Part shown: one piece after another, positions 12,501 to 23,257 of the stretch | How the letters are laid out: each line of letters begins with the position of its first letter | How positions within the stretch are numbered: position 1 is the stretch's first letter | Assembly: GCA_033439795.1 (NCBI GenBank) | Contig: JAUTDP010000012.1 | Location: 1,674,001 to 1,738,000, forward strand | From: Sordaria brevicollis | Taxonomy: Eukaryota > Ascomycota > Sordariomycetes > Sordariales > Sordariaceae | DNA: 64,000 nt | Reading direction: 5' to 3' | The notes under the pieces: generated by a model | What the model saw: the letters and a program-made list of their open reading frames with translations, nothing else | The model's database searches: none | What the model was told of the DNA's origin: nothing | Made by a program: the position numbers and the translations under genes

Positions 12501-13167
12501 GGAAAGTTGGACGCAAGAGCAGCGGCGAAATTGCTTGGATACGTTTTACAGGAGGCGAGAGGTCAAGATTTTGGAGCAGGAATTGGCTAAGATGGAAAAC
12601 AGTACAAAAAAGGAGGAGGATGAGTCAACCATGCTTAAACCCGAAGATGGTGAGACGACAGTTGACGATCTCGAAAAAGCGGTCGACGCGACGGAGTTGG
12701 AAATACTAGGTGAGTCAAAGAAAGGATCAAATGCCGGAGTTGGAGTTGTTGAGGCGCAGAAGGCGGTGGTGATGATGACGAAAGGCGAGATCGCCGAGAG
12801 AAGAGCGGTCTCCGGCGCAGCGGAGATCCGAGGCGAAGGGGCGGACCCACTCCGCGGAACCGGAGCTCTCGGATACGGGGTTCGGGTGGGATCACAAACG
12901 AACCCAACTCGCGCTTCTGAGCCGGTACCGAAAGCTGAGGCTGAATCCACCGATGATGATGATGATGAGACCGCCTCAACCGTTTCTGACTCGGATGCAT
13001 CCGTGGCCGTCAAAACAGAGGAGGAATCACGGGCGACGGCTACCATCGGCGCCGGAACGTCGTCGTTTCACAGCACGGCGTCGACGGCATCGGTGGCAGC
13101 GGGGCAGAAAAAGGTCACCACTATTTTCCTGTATGATGATGACGAGGATGAGGACGATGAACTCTGA
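9580..13167 (+). CDS. SNF2-family DNA-dependent ATPase, ERCC6L2/Rad26-like
   Basis: Intronless ORF of 1195 aa from ATG 9580; the frame is open further upstream but only on TTG. It carries a complete SNF2 ATPase. Walker A GDDMGLGKT is near residue 235, motif II is DECH near 351, GLTGTAIQN near 380, and the helicase C lobe ends in VVIFDPHWNP and AQDRAYRIGQ near 685-703. The length and the insert after motif Ia (KRMRKMRRAGDLWYPRVIIV) resemble the ERCC6L2/Rad26-like subgroup, linked in other organisms to DNA repair and transcription-associated damage. An acidic linker with DDDDED runs precedes a short conserved-looking block at about 937-995 (MHYKFNPPEAVRRRQFC to WTQEQRRN), which may be the small C-terminal module of this subgroup. 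Basic GRGRGGKRGGKK near residue 85 suggests nuclear location. The subgroup is less certain than the ATPase family. Confidence 0.87.
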   Translation: MADNAIILSDDDPTLSFDDDVQFDDENDRPRSSASTTTTSLGKRKLSVSFEEKLEWSDDSDDGEKIKARRLAKRRAVLGRGGSRGRGRGGKRGGKKAAAATDKARDDEIIELNPPKIKQEEETDYAEAFIPDYLLDRRKKFNKDRETLREAGLKLPPDYNDIYFSDDEIGASRETKPKFEENSGIKPCRPYKDVELEYSAGVIPACIAQYLRDYQVEGVKFLHQKFVYQKGCILGDDMGLGKTVQVAAFLTAAFGKTGDQRDAKRMRKMRRAGDLWYPRVIIVCPGSLIQNWKNELNRWGWWHVDVYHGSNREDVLQAAKSGRTEIMITTYDTYRNCHEEVNTVDWDCVVADECHIMKNNVSETTRAMDKINAMCRIGLTGTAIQNRYEELWTLLNWTNPGYFGTRAEWNESITKPLTAGQSHDATLKQLSVARTTAKKLVQNLLPEFFLRRMKSLIAHQLPKKTDKVVFCPLTDIQRESYENYLDGEQVTFILNAYHPCGCHSGRAAGFCCYKTLSNGRSWKSYVFPSIITLQKIANHLTLLIPSSSDPRDKQRSELEVLQTCAPDKWKELYNNRESMLSLANPEFCGKWKILRKLLRFWHESGDKVLVFSHSVRLLRILQHLFHNTSYNVSFLDGALSYEERQRVVDEFNTDPRQFVFLISTKAGGVGLNITSANKVVIFDPHWNPSYDLQAQDRAYRIGQIRDVDVFRLVSAGTIEEIVYARQIYKQQQANIGYNASNERRYFKGVQRDKNRKGELFGLENLFTFHADQVVLKDIVNKTNVAEAKAGVNLTDIDLDKAVKDEDEELDFIKKESEENDDETGMSSLAKLITAEDPEKVLEASKSKKPKSDAIAAILASAGVEYTHENSEVIGTSKVEQQLSRRAELAANAADSQLFPGVHKTLFADSQESSDDNDDDEDEDEEDLNGPAAPKKKMLRMHYKFNPPEAVRRRQFCSMAKEFGFQNATDFALVVESWTQEQRRNCLDTFYRRREVKILEQELAKMENSTKKEEDESTMLKPEDGETTVDDLEKAVDATELEILGESKKGSNAGVGVVEAQKAVVMMTKGEIAERRAVSGAAEIRGEGADPLRGTGALGYGVRVGSQTNPTRASEPVPKAEAESTDDDDDETASTVSDSDASVAVKTEEESRATATIGAGTSSFHSTASTASVAAGQKKVTTIFLYDDDEDEDDEL

Positions 13168-15800
13168 GTTTTCTTTTGGAGGAGACTCACGTGGCGTGGC
13201 GTTTCTGACTTGTCTCAACTTTTTGGCTACTATACCCCTGCAGTTACAGCTTTTTGGTGGTTGAGGACGCAAGAGTGGATTTCCGGCGTATATACGAGAC
13301 AACGGATCTGGTTCGGAACGGTGTGTCAACCGTTTTGATTCACATTCATCAATTTGTTATTCCTTGCATGCAAGTCAGCCAGTCACCAATAGTGTTCACT
13401 ACAACATCGGTACGACGGCATGTTGGTGTCGATTGTCTGTCATATGGCTCTGACCTCCCTTTCTGTTCTCGTTTCCCCGGCTACGAACGGCAACGACGGT
13501 TTGTGCTACGCGAAAGTCAACAAGCACATGGGATCAATGCGTTGCTGTGTACTTGTGCATGTGATGCATTGCAGCAGTCGTTCCGTCTCGGAGTTACTGC
13601 TTTCATCAACATCTTTCATTTCCAACGAAGCAAAGGCTCGTCGTCGAATATCAAACATCAGGAACCTCGACGGTAACATCCATCTCTCTAGTCTCTCATG
13701 GGTTTGAATGTCTCGCCCGGGGTCCGGGGTACCGAAGGAAAACAGTGTGGGCTGAGTGGCAGCTGACTTTGTGGTGCTTTGGGAATTGGGGCCGCTGGGA
13801 AAAGTAGACCTCGGTCAAACGGACGACCCAATCAACAATCCCCAATTGCCCTTGGCTTGGCCCCCTTGTTGTCGTTGTTCCCCCAGTGGGGCTGGCTGGT
13901 TGATGACAGACAATGAGACTTCGGAATGGGTACCGCTCTGGCTTGTAAAACGGTACCTATGACGCATCTTTCACATGCCAGTAGTGGGTCATTCTTCTTT
14001 TTCTTCTCCTGTTTCCCCAGGCTTCGGGCTTGAGACTTTGCTCCGTCCTCCGAAGACCGCTGGGACCGTTTTTCTGGGGAAATTTGACCATCACAAAAAA
14101 GAAATGGGGCCCCGAGGTTGATGAAAAGTAAACAACGTTGCTGAAGAGGTCTCTTCTGGGGGAGGCCATGTCACTATGAGTTGACAGTGACCGTAGTGTA
14201 TACTGTACGTATATGCGGCCATGGGCAACCTAACATTGAAAGCGATGACCCTTATGCCCGTGTTGACATGGCAGCATATGTGGATATTTACAGCTGGTTT
14301 ACTGTGGGGGAGGGGCTCCAGCAAGAACAACAGACAACTGAACAACAATAACAATCACCGCTGTAACAGCGGAAAAGGATGATGATGATGATGATGAGCA
14401 ATTGCCAGAAACACAGGCAACCCAAACAGCTGGCACACTTGGCAATCAAGATTGTCACTGGATGTGCTGTACCAAATTGCACATCATAGGCTCATATAAC
14501 ACCGCCACGAGTTTTGTGGTTGTCGTCGTTGATTGATGAACAAAAGTCCCGGCATTCGGTAATTCGGTTCACGGGGCTCTACGGTAAACGGAGCCACAAT
14601 GTATGGGCTGGCTGGGACCTGGGTTGGTTGGCATGGAAGAGGATGTGGGGTTGCAACGAGACATCGCTCGGCCAAAGGGGGGTTCTCCATCTCTTCCTCT
14701 TTTCGGATGCGGCCAAGTCCCAGCACGGCTTCTGACTGGTCAGTGGCTGACTTGGTGTGCATCATCATCGGCTTTGACGAAAGTTGTCTGAGGTCTCTCT
14801 CTCTCTACCCAAGAGGAAAAAAAAGGTCCCCTTGACTCCGTCCCGCCCCTTGCCTGTTCACAGTTTCGACGCTTGCTGCTCCGTTCATAGCACGCGACAC
14901 GGCAACGGAACACTTCGCGACCAGTCTCGGGATAGCCGTCAAGGTACGCTTCCAACGTGTACAGCTCCCGAGGCAGCAAAAGATGGGTCAAGAAAGATGG
15001 AACCTCGAACCTCCCTCGGCCTGGACGTACTGTGCTCTTCGCGGAACCCAGTATACTCGCCCACAGTACCCCGGGGTCGGCTCCACACGGATTGTCGCAT
15101 GCTGGACTCTTTCAGACTGATGTCGAGTCAGCCACGTCCTGAAGTTGTCAAGGTCCCCAGGTCCGGTCACCAATGACATCCAGGTATTCGACTGTCCGTC
15201 AAGTAACAAAACCCGGAGAGTTCTCTGAGATAGATCGGGAGAGACCGGTCTAGCGGCTATTCCCCCATCACTTCGCTTCCCCAATGTTGCCATGTCCCCG
15301 ACAGCCTCCATCCAACCCCCTGGTCCTCCTGCAAGAAGAGTATGGAGAGGGCGAGGGCCATGGGGATCGATGGAGATGGAATGGGGATAATGACTGGGGA
15401 AGACGACGAGGCCAGTCAGGGCACCCACGCTCCGGTTCCAGCCCGTGTCGCCGCCGAACCAAGCTTCCCGTGACCGTGTTCCTGATTCATATGTTTGGGG
15501 CTCAGGCTGGCTTCCTCGGTTCCTTTCTTAAGAAACTTGGTCCCCCCAATTCCTTTTCCCTCTCGGCCTTCTTTCTTTGTTCTTACTATTCTGTATCACA
15601 TCAACCGACTCTCGAGTTTCAAGTCAACACCACCTTGAACTCTCTCTTACACGCCATCATCCTTCCATACATCGTCCTTGCTTTTGAGTGCTTGAGACTA
15701 GATATCCACGACATCAACTACACACATTAGACAGTTGTGTTGTTCTCACGTTTAATACTTTTTATACCCTTTTGATTTATTCACATCACAACCGCCCAAA
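13168..15800. other. Upstream region and leader of acu-3
   Basis: No supported gene in 2.6 kb. A short GAT repeat lies at about 14378-14398. Clustered G-rich sites near 14304-14316 (GTGGGGGAGGGG) match the carbon-repressor CreA/CRE-1 core SYGGRG, which would suit a glucose-repressed gene; this is consensus matching only. Pyrimidine-rich sequence from about 15550 to 15790 looks like the transcription start and leader of acu-3. Acetate-regulator (FacB/ACU-15) sites probably lie here too but could not be assigned by eye. Confidence 0.5.
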
Positions 15801-17584
15801 ATGGCTGCCAACAACATGAACAACCCCGCCGTGGATCCCGCTCTCGAGGACGAGCTTTTCGCCAAGGAGGTCGAGGAGGTCAAGAAGTGGTGGAGCGACT
15901 CGCGCTGGAGGCACACCAAGCGCCCTTTCACCGCTGAGCAGATCGTCTCCAAGCGTGGAAACCTCAAGATCGAGTATGCCAGCAACGCCCAGGCCAAGAA
16001 GCTCTGGAAGATCCTCGAGGACCGCTTCGCTGTTAGTAACCACCGCACGACAAGCCATTGGAAGACTTGAGGGGAACAATCTCACTGACAATCTCACTCT
16101 GAACAACAGAAGCGTGATGCCTCTTACACATACGGCTGCTTGGAGCCTACCATGGTGACCCAGATGGCCAAGTACCTCGATACCGTCTACGTTTCCGGCT
16201 GGCAATCATCCTCGACCGCCTCCTCTTCTGACGAGCCCGGCCCCGATCTTGCTGACTACCCCTACGTGAGTTTCTCAGTGAGAACAAAGCCATTGAGTCA
16301 TGTCATACTAACACCAAAATCCAGACCACCGTCCCCAACAAGGTTGGCCACCTCTTCATGGCCCAGCTCTTCCACGACCGCAAGCAGCGCCAGGAGCGTC
16401 TCTCCGTCCCCAAGGCCCAGCGCGAGAAGCTCAACAACTACGACTACCTCCGCCCCATCGTTGCCGATGCCGATACCGGCCACGGTGGTCTTACCGCCGT
16501 CATGAAGCTCACCAAGCTCTTCATTGAGAAGGGTGCTGCCGGTATTCACATTGAGGACCAGGCCCCTGGTACCAAGAAGTGCGGCCACATGGCCGGCAAG
16601 GTCCTCGTTCCCATCCAGGAGCACATCAACCGCCTCGTTGCCATCCGTGCTCAGGCCGATATCATGGGCTCCGACCTCCTCTGCATTGCCCGTACCGATG
16701 CCGAGGCCGCCACCCTTATCACCACCACCATCGATCCCCGCGACCACGCTTTCATCCTCGGATGCACCAACCCCGACCTTGAGCCCCTCGCTGAGCTCAT
16801 GATGAAGGCCGAGGCCGAGGGCAAGAACGGCGCTCAGCTCCAGGCCATTGAGGACGACTGGCTCGCCAAGGCCAACCTCAAGCGCTTCGACGAGGCCGTC
16901 CTTGACGTCATCGCCAAGGGCAACTTCTCCAACGCCAAGGACCTCGCCGCCAAGTACCAGGCCGCCGTCAAGGGCAAGCAGATTTCCAACCGTGAGGCTC
17001 GCGCCATCGCCCGCCAGCTCCTCGGCCAGGAGATCTTCTTCGACTGGGACTCTCCCCGTACCCGTGAGGGTTACTACCGCCTCAAGGGTGGCTGCGACTG
17101 CTCCATCAACCGCGCCATCTCCTACGCCCCCTACTGCGACGCCATCTGGATGGAGTCCAAGCTCCCCGACTACGCTCAGGCCGAGGAGTTTGCCAAGGGC
17201 GTCCACGCCGTCTGGCCCGAGCAGAAGCTCGCCTACAACCTCTCTCCTTCCTTCAACTGGAAGGCCGCCATGCCCCGCGACGAGCAGGAGACCTACATCC
17301 GCCGCCTCGCCAAGCTCGGCTACTGCTGGCAGTTCATCACCCTCGCCGGTCTTCACACCACCGCGCTCATCTCCGACCAGTTCGCCAAGGCGTACAGCAA
17401 GATCGGCATGCGCGCCTACGGCGAGCTCGTCCAGGAGCCCGAGATCGAGACGGGCGTCGATGTCGTCAAGCACCAGAAGTGGTCGGGCGCCACGTACGTG
17501 GATGAGCTGCAGAAGATGGTCACCGGCGGTATCTCCTCCACGGCGGCCATGGGCAAGGGTGTCACTGAGGATCAGTTCAAATAG
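15801..17584 (+). CDS. acu-3: Isocitrate lyase, glyoxylate cycle
   Basis: Three exons, 15801-16031, 16110-16265 and 16325-17584, join in frame to 548 aa, the usual length for fungal isocitrate lyase. Both introns have good sites (GTTAGT...ACAG and GTGAGT...CCAG). The enzyme splits isocitrate to glyoxylate and succinate, bypassing the decarboxylating steps of the TCA cycle during growth on acetate or fatty acids. The signature KKCGHM with the catalytic Cys is near residue 213. The substrate and Mg-binding stretch ADADTGHGG and the [13 protein letters not shown] region are also present. Codon use is strongly C-ending, as in highly expressed Neurospora genes. The C-terminus (DQFK) is not an SKL-type signal, so any microbody import would use another route. 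The next gene downstream is a peroxisome-tagged acyl-CoA dehydrogenase. Confidence 0.97.
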
Positions 17585-18373
17585 ATGTTTTGACTGATGT
17601 GATGATGGTGTAATGACTTTTGGGGCTTTTCACATTATGGGAGTTTAAACTTTTTCTTTTTGGCGGTCTACTTTTTCTCTTTTTTTCTGGATATCAAACA
17701 GGACATGACAGGACAAACGGATCGCATATTGGGTAGGAGTGAAAAAATAAAACTTTCTGCCGCTCTATCTGTTAATCCCTTATGATGAACTTTGATGGTG
17801 ATGACCTTTGCTTATGTCGCTCTGAATTCTCTTTGGATGAACTAGAACTCTTGACGAAATCTCGCCTCTTGATCAGCAAACCCTCCCGGTGACAAACTCC
17901 GGTGCTCGACAAGAACATCCATCTCGATGAGACACTCCCAAAATTTTCATCAATCGTCATAGAAAAAGACGATCACTAACCACGTGAAACTCAAAATTTG
18001 ACATTCTTCCCCAAAATCCAATTCCCCATGTTCTTGGCATCCCCGCGTTTGGGTGACTTTTGTCCCCTTCGCTTTCCCAGATCTTTTCATTGGATGAAGA
18101 AGGGGACCAGGGGTGTACGAGAGAGACCATCACCAAAAGGGGAACGATGGTCAACGTTCCTTTGAGACACAAGCCTCGGCTGCTTTCACGAGCCTAGAAC
18201 AACGCCCAAACGAAACAGATGCACATGGGCAAGCCACTGAGGAGGTGCTCTGCACCACTTGGGGCTGAGCTAACATCTAGCTTAGCTCGGACACTCATCG
18301 TGAACAACACTTTCTCATGAACTACTCACCCTCAAGTTGAAGAAGGTTGGGTTCACTCATCAAAACAACCAAA
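17585..18373. other. 3' UTR of acu-3 and promoter of the acyl-CoA dehydrogenase gene
   Basis: A-rich GAAAAAATAAAAC near 17741 is a plausible polyadenylation region for acu-3. No gene is seen. An in-frame upstream ATG at 18347 also exists for the following gene. Confidence 0.5.
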
Positions 18374-20429
18374 ATGGAACCCTCAAGCGCAAACACGGGT
18401 TTCATCCAACAACAACCCATCATCAAGAACCAGTTCCACGATGATGTCTCTCTCCAACGGATATCCAAACGTTTGTCTTCCCCCACCCCCTTCCCACATC
18501 CCTCCCTCACTTCCTCCTCTCACTCATCGGCCCATCTAATATTCCATAACAGTATACCTCCCTCCATCTCTGCTAGAGAAAGTCACCCCCGAAATCTCCT
18601 CCTTCGGCGCCTCCGTCCTCCAGCCTCAAATCTTCACCTGGATCACCGACTCCGAACTCAACAAACCCTACCTGTTGGGTTCCGGCCGCGACGCCTTCGG
18701 CCGTCCTGCTGCCTCCCAGTCCCTCATCGTAACCGAAGGCTGGCGCAAGCTCCAAGAATTCGGTTTCGCCAACGGCGTCGTTGCCTCCAACTACGACCCT
18801 TCCTCCTCCTCATCTCATGGCGAATACTCGAGACTAGTCCAGTTCATCCGGTGCCACCTCTGGGAAGCCTCATGCGCCAACACCTTGTGTCCGGCAGCGA
18901 TGCAGGATGGTGCTGCCCGGTTACTTCAAAGACACCTCACCACCCCGAAACTGGTGGCCCAGCTGGGGGAGGAACAAAAAAGGGTGTTTGAGAATGCGTA
19001 CGCCCACTTGACGTCAAGAGACCCGGCGTATACGTGGACGTCGGGGCAGTGGATGACTGAGCGCACTGGCGGGTCGGATGTCAGTCAGACGGAGACCGTG
19101 GCTACTTATGCCCCCTTCCCATCGGGTCAACCCGTGCCATTGGCAAGCAAGGAAGAAAACATCCCCCTTGGTCCCTGGTCAATCACGGGGTTTAAATGGT
19201 TTTCTTCGGCGACCGACAGCCAGATGACCATCCTCCTTGCCAAGACTCGTCCCGGACTTGGTGTGAGTGCGTTTATGGCTCCCATGAGGCGGTGGAATCC
19301 AGATATTGTTTGCCCTACTACTGGCCAGAAAGGGGGGACAGAACTGAATGGTGTCACCATCTCTCGACTGAAAAACAAATTTGGAACTGTCGGACTACCG
19401 ACTGCTGAACTGGAATTGAAAGGGATGAGGGGTTGGTTAATCGGCAAAGAAGGGGAAGGGATCAAGGAGATTTCTACCATCCTAAACATCACGCGGGTTC
19501 ACACTACGGTATCGTCCATGGGATATCTGGGCCGTGGTATTGGGGTTGCCAAAGCCTACGCTCTGGTTCGTGAAGCCGGAGTGGGCAAGGGCCGTCGTCT
19601 CCCCCTGTATCGCCATCCTCTGCACATGCGCACCCTCGCCAACTTGACATCTGAATATCACGGCCTGATGCTTCTAACCTTCTACACGCTCTACATCCTC
19701 GGTCTGGACGAACATCCCTCCCCCTCTGCTGCCACCCAAAAGCCTAACCACCCCCTCACCCCTCCCAGCAAATTAGTAGCACCCCTCCTCCGCACCCTCT
19801 CCTCCCTCCACAAATCCTTCATCTGCCACTCCACCGTCCCCTTATCCTTCGCCTGCATGGAATCCCTAGGCGGCGTTGGGTACTTGATCAACTCCGAGTC
19901 CGAACACCTCAACCTCTCGCGCATTTTTAGGGATGCCTGCGTCGGAGCTATTTGGGAGGGTACCACCGATGTTTTAGCCGGGGACACCGTTCGCGCACTT
20001 AAACATCCAGCGGTTGGGAAGGAGGGGGTTCAGGCACTGGACTGGTTTGTGCGGACTGGGTTGGGGGAACAGGCTGGGGAGGAGAGGGAGAGAATCAAGA
20101 AGGTGTGGGAGGGGTTGGGGAGACGGTTGGAGAAACAAAAGCAGGAGGATTTACTGCCCGAGGCGAGGGGGCTCACGCACAGGTTGGCGGAGGTGTTGAT
20201 TGCGGTTTTGTGGATTGTTGATGCGAGGGTTAGACCGGGAAGGGAGGTGGAGGGGATGAAAGGGAGGTGGATGGGGAAGCATGGGTTTGGACTTTTGTCT
20301 GATGATAATACTACAGAGACAAAGGTTGAGGGCGATGGAGGGCTGGAACTGGATTTGGCGATTGTTTATGGGGAGGGAGGACCGAAGGGGGTTGTTGAGG
20401 GGAGTGTACCGGGGGTTTCGAAGCTTTGA
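18374..20429 (+). CDS. Acyl-CoA dehydrogenase (ACAD11/AidB-like) with C-terminal SKL
   Basis: Two exons, 18374-18470 and 18553-20429, encode 657 aa. The intron (GTTTGT...ACAG) joins ...SLQRISK to LYLPPSLLEKV, the expected continuous N-terminus. Family motifs include GSGRDAFGRP near residue 40, the flavin/substrate-loop stretch TERTGGSDVSQTE near residue 201, and GGVGYLIN followed by the catalytic-base region AIWEGTTDVLAGD near 473-510. It is an FAD enzyme that introduces a double bond into acyl-CoA or a similar substrate. It ends VSKL-stop, a perfect type-1 peroxisomal targeting signal. Neurospora is known to use acyl-CoA dehydrogenases rather than oxidases in microbody beta-oxidation, so the signal is meaningful. 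Exact chain-length preference cannot be read. An in-frame ATG at 18347 would add nine residues. Confidence 0.9.
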
Positions 20430-21513
20430 AGGTCGTTTTTGGACTTTTATTGGCGTTGGTTTCTTCTTTCTTTCTTGGTTCGCCTCGATCAGTCATGATG
20501 ATGGGTACTGAGAGCGGGATGGTCTCGCCATACTCATTATCATCGCAGCAGACATGGCACGATGGATGTTATAAGAAAACGTGACAAACACGGGGGAAAA
20601 AAAGAAAAAAAAAAGTGCTGGCATGCCACCGCCGTGAATCGAACCACAGACTTGTTCGTCCCCTGGCCGCCTGTTCTCAGGATCGTTGGTTCTGTAACGC
20701 GTCCCGTGATACCATTACACCACGGGGGCTAATGTTTGCCAGCTAGTTTGGGTGATAGACTGCATCGGGAAAGGGGATTAAATACCGTATTTGACGGTTG
20801 TTTTGCAACTACCTGATATTCTAGTCCGTACTCTTCTGCCGCCGTCGTCGGGTGCGTATGTACTACTTTGCCTACCCGATGTCGTGGATCGTCACATCCA
20901 TCGCGTACCCTGTGGTAGAGGTGTATGTAAGGCATCAGTAGTTCATCCTGTTGAATCTGACGCTGCCATACCTACCGAGCTCAACCTGAATCCAGCTACG
21001 AACCTCAATAGATGGGCGACCGTCACACAAGACCAAACAACAAAGTGTGAGCATCATGCCGATACATTATCTCAGCCGCGAGGAAAATCAGAACCAAGAT
21101 CATAACCGAATCAAATCCCAAGTAAGAAACATCAAACTAGCTACGTGAAGTTATCAAGACATCAAAAAGGAATGACCAAACGAAGCTAAGATCAAGAAAG
21201 CCACCCATACACGCCGCTACCTTATCCAGACAAAAACCCTAGAGAATATCCCAAAGAGATCCTATACAAAACCTTATACCACCCACCATTCCGTTCAGAT
21301 CGTTTCTTTTCCTGTTGTGTGTTTGTTGTGTTATGTCGTTTCCGTTTCATGTACCATTTCCGTTTCGAATCGTGTCTTCCTCCATCTCAGAGTGTCTGCC
21401 TGTTGGCTTCCTCCTCTAAACCAACTCAACTCAAACTTCATCCTTTTCGCCTCACCCCATCCTCCACGCTCGTCATCGTCAGCAACACCCATCACCCACC
21501 CTCAGTAAAACAT
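20430..21513. other. Convergent intergenic region containing the tRNA-like locus
   Basis: Apart from the tRNA-like element at 20624-20729 and its T-run, I see no gene. Sequence from about 20990 to 21510 is pyrimidine-rich on the plus strand near its right end and is probably 3' UTR of the minus-strand gene. Confidence 0.5.
20624..20729 (-). tRNA. tRNA-like Pol III locus, isotype not assigned
   Basis: On the minus strand an A box (TGGTGTAATGG) lies near the 5' end and a B box (GGTTCGATTC) near the 3' end. Ends GCCCCCG and CGGTGGC can pair as a 7-bp acceptor stem with one C-U mismatch. Twelve bases downstream is a run of nine T, a good Pol III terminator. At 106 nt it would need an intron of about 33 nt. 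I could not fold a normal anticodon arm: no uridine-33 fits, and the T loop has eight bases when its stem is paired. It may be an intron-containing tRNA I failed to fold, a decayed tRNA, or another Pol III RNA. Confidence 0.4.
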
Positions 21514-23257
21514 CTACTTCCTCAACACCGCATCGTACACACCAGCAACCCCCGTCACCGCCGCCCCAACCAACACGCCCTTCCACCCACTATACAACGC
21601 CCCATTAATCCTCGCCACCGCATCCGCATCCAACCACCCCTTGAACGTAACACCCTGGGCATACACCACATACGTAATCAACGCCTTAACAATCGAGAAC
21701 GTAACCGGATCAACCGCATACTCCGGTTCTCCCCGTTTAGCCACCAACTCCCTACTCTGTCTCCTCGTCGTCACCCCTTGAGTGGAGAAAGTATTCGAAT
21801 GCGCCACTGACAGATTAAAGAAATACCCAAACAACGAAGGCAGGACCAGACTAGTCATTGTCCACACCAAAGCTGGGATCCAAAATCCGGAGGTGACGAG
21901 GGCGAACATGTCCGGGACGTAAACGGGGTATTCATCCCATCCCAAAATGCCACCGAGGAGTTTGACGGCGGGGATGGTGAATGCGTATCTGTCGGGGATG
22001 ATTTCTTTGCGGAGGAAGTAAAGCTCGAAGGCGGCGACGGCTACGGCGACGCTGTTGACGGTTGACAAGGTCTCGCGGACGGATTCCGTCTTTTCATGGA
22101 TGCCGGATTTGTCGTACAGGTCTGAGACGCGGTTGCGCACGGCGAGGGTGCTGGACTCGACGACTTGGGCGAGTTCTGCCTGAGAGGCGGGCAGGCGCAA
22201 GGTGGAGGAGGAGAAGGTTTGGTTGAGTTGGGAGAGGGCGTGGCCTGGGTTTTGCACGTTTTGGACGGCGGTTTGGGCCGTGGAGACGAGCGCTTCTTGG
22301 GTTACTTGGGCGGCGGCTGACAAGACCTCGGCTGGCGCGGGAGCTTGCTTGGTCTCGGGTTCGGGAGAGGGGGAGGTGGTGGATGGGATTGAGTCGGACC
22401 TGGGGGAGTGTTTGTTAGTCTGCTGTTCCATCTCTTATGGAAAGAGACTATAGACTTACTCCTCAATAGTAGCAGTAGGAATCTCAACCTCAACCTTGTT
22501 GGTAGCCCTCCGCCTGGGAGCTCGGTTGGGGGTCACATCGCTTTCGCGCTTGATGGGTGACTGGCGAGCGCGGCTGTTGAAGTAGGAAGTGAAGCGCGAG
22601 TCGGAGGAGAAACGGTTCGCGTTCTGGGAAAGGAAGTTGTCGAGTTGTTGTTCGATATCGTTCTTCTTCAGGCCATCAAGGCTGTGTATCTCTTGTTAGT
22701 ATAACTCCGATGAAAGGCATTGTGTATGAGCGTCCGAAGGAGATCGGCGCAAGCAGTGACTGGAGATTCCCCAAACGGGATGGAATGTCAACAAAGGAAA
22801 GTCAGGTACGCGAGGCGGGATGCGGCACGCCAGGCGCGCGGGGAGCTTTCCGGCCCTTGTCTGTCCTGCCCGTTCCTGCGGAGGTACAGCAGCAGCTCCG
22901 ACAACGCAAGGGCGTCGTTGAACCGGACGCTATCATCATCAAGACATATTCTGCTCGCTTGAGCCTCGACACAAGCTTCCTTAAGCTTAGTCCATAGGCT
23001 AAACCCGTGGGAGAGTATATAACGGAGGAAGAAGACCTCACTTGCACGAAGTGGGCGCGCGCGCGTGAGGCGCAAAGCGCAGTATCAAAAAGTAAACAAA
23101 ACAAACCCCATTGTCATGACCCATCACTAACACCTCATCCATGGCAAGATCAGACTCGAAGGAATCGTACATACCCAGTAAGACCAATATCCCTCGCCAA
23201 CTCAACCAGATCCGACTTGCGCTGCCTCGTCAGCCAGCTGTTGGTGGTGCCCGACAT
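21514..23257 (-). CDS. SAP/HeH-domain protein with C-terminal membrane segments
   Basis: Three exons (23175-23257, 22460-22681, 21514-22399) join in frame to 396 aa. The first exon starts MSGTTNSWLTRQRKSDLVEL, and the splice gives an uninterrupted SAP-like helix-extension-helix (KSDLVELARDIGLTG then LDGLKKNDIEQQLDNFL, residues about 14-45). A basic stretch with KRESDVTPNRAPRRR follows near residue 70, then a Pro/Ser/Gln-rich linker. The C-terminal part has hydrophobic segments near residues 217-232, 267-298, 338-353 and 375-391, so it is very likely membrane-embedded. SAP domains bind DNA or chromatin. The combination recalls inner-nuclear-membrane proteins such as yeast Src1/Heh1, which carry a related fold, but overall similarity to them was not seen. 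Nuclear-envelope location is therefore an inference. Confidence 0.8.

Noticed and set aside
16298..17473. 391-codon minus-strand frame opposite acu-3
   Set aside because: It is a shadow caused by strong C-ending codon bias in acu-3, which removes stops from the opposite strand.
16848..17597. 249-codon plus-strand frame overlapping acu-3
   Set aside because: It is the +1 frame of a conserved enzyme, made of Ser/Pro/Arg/Thr repeats, and is a codon-bias shadow.
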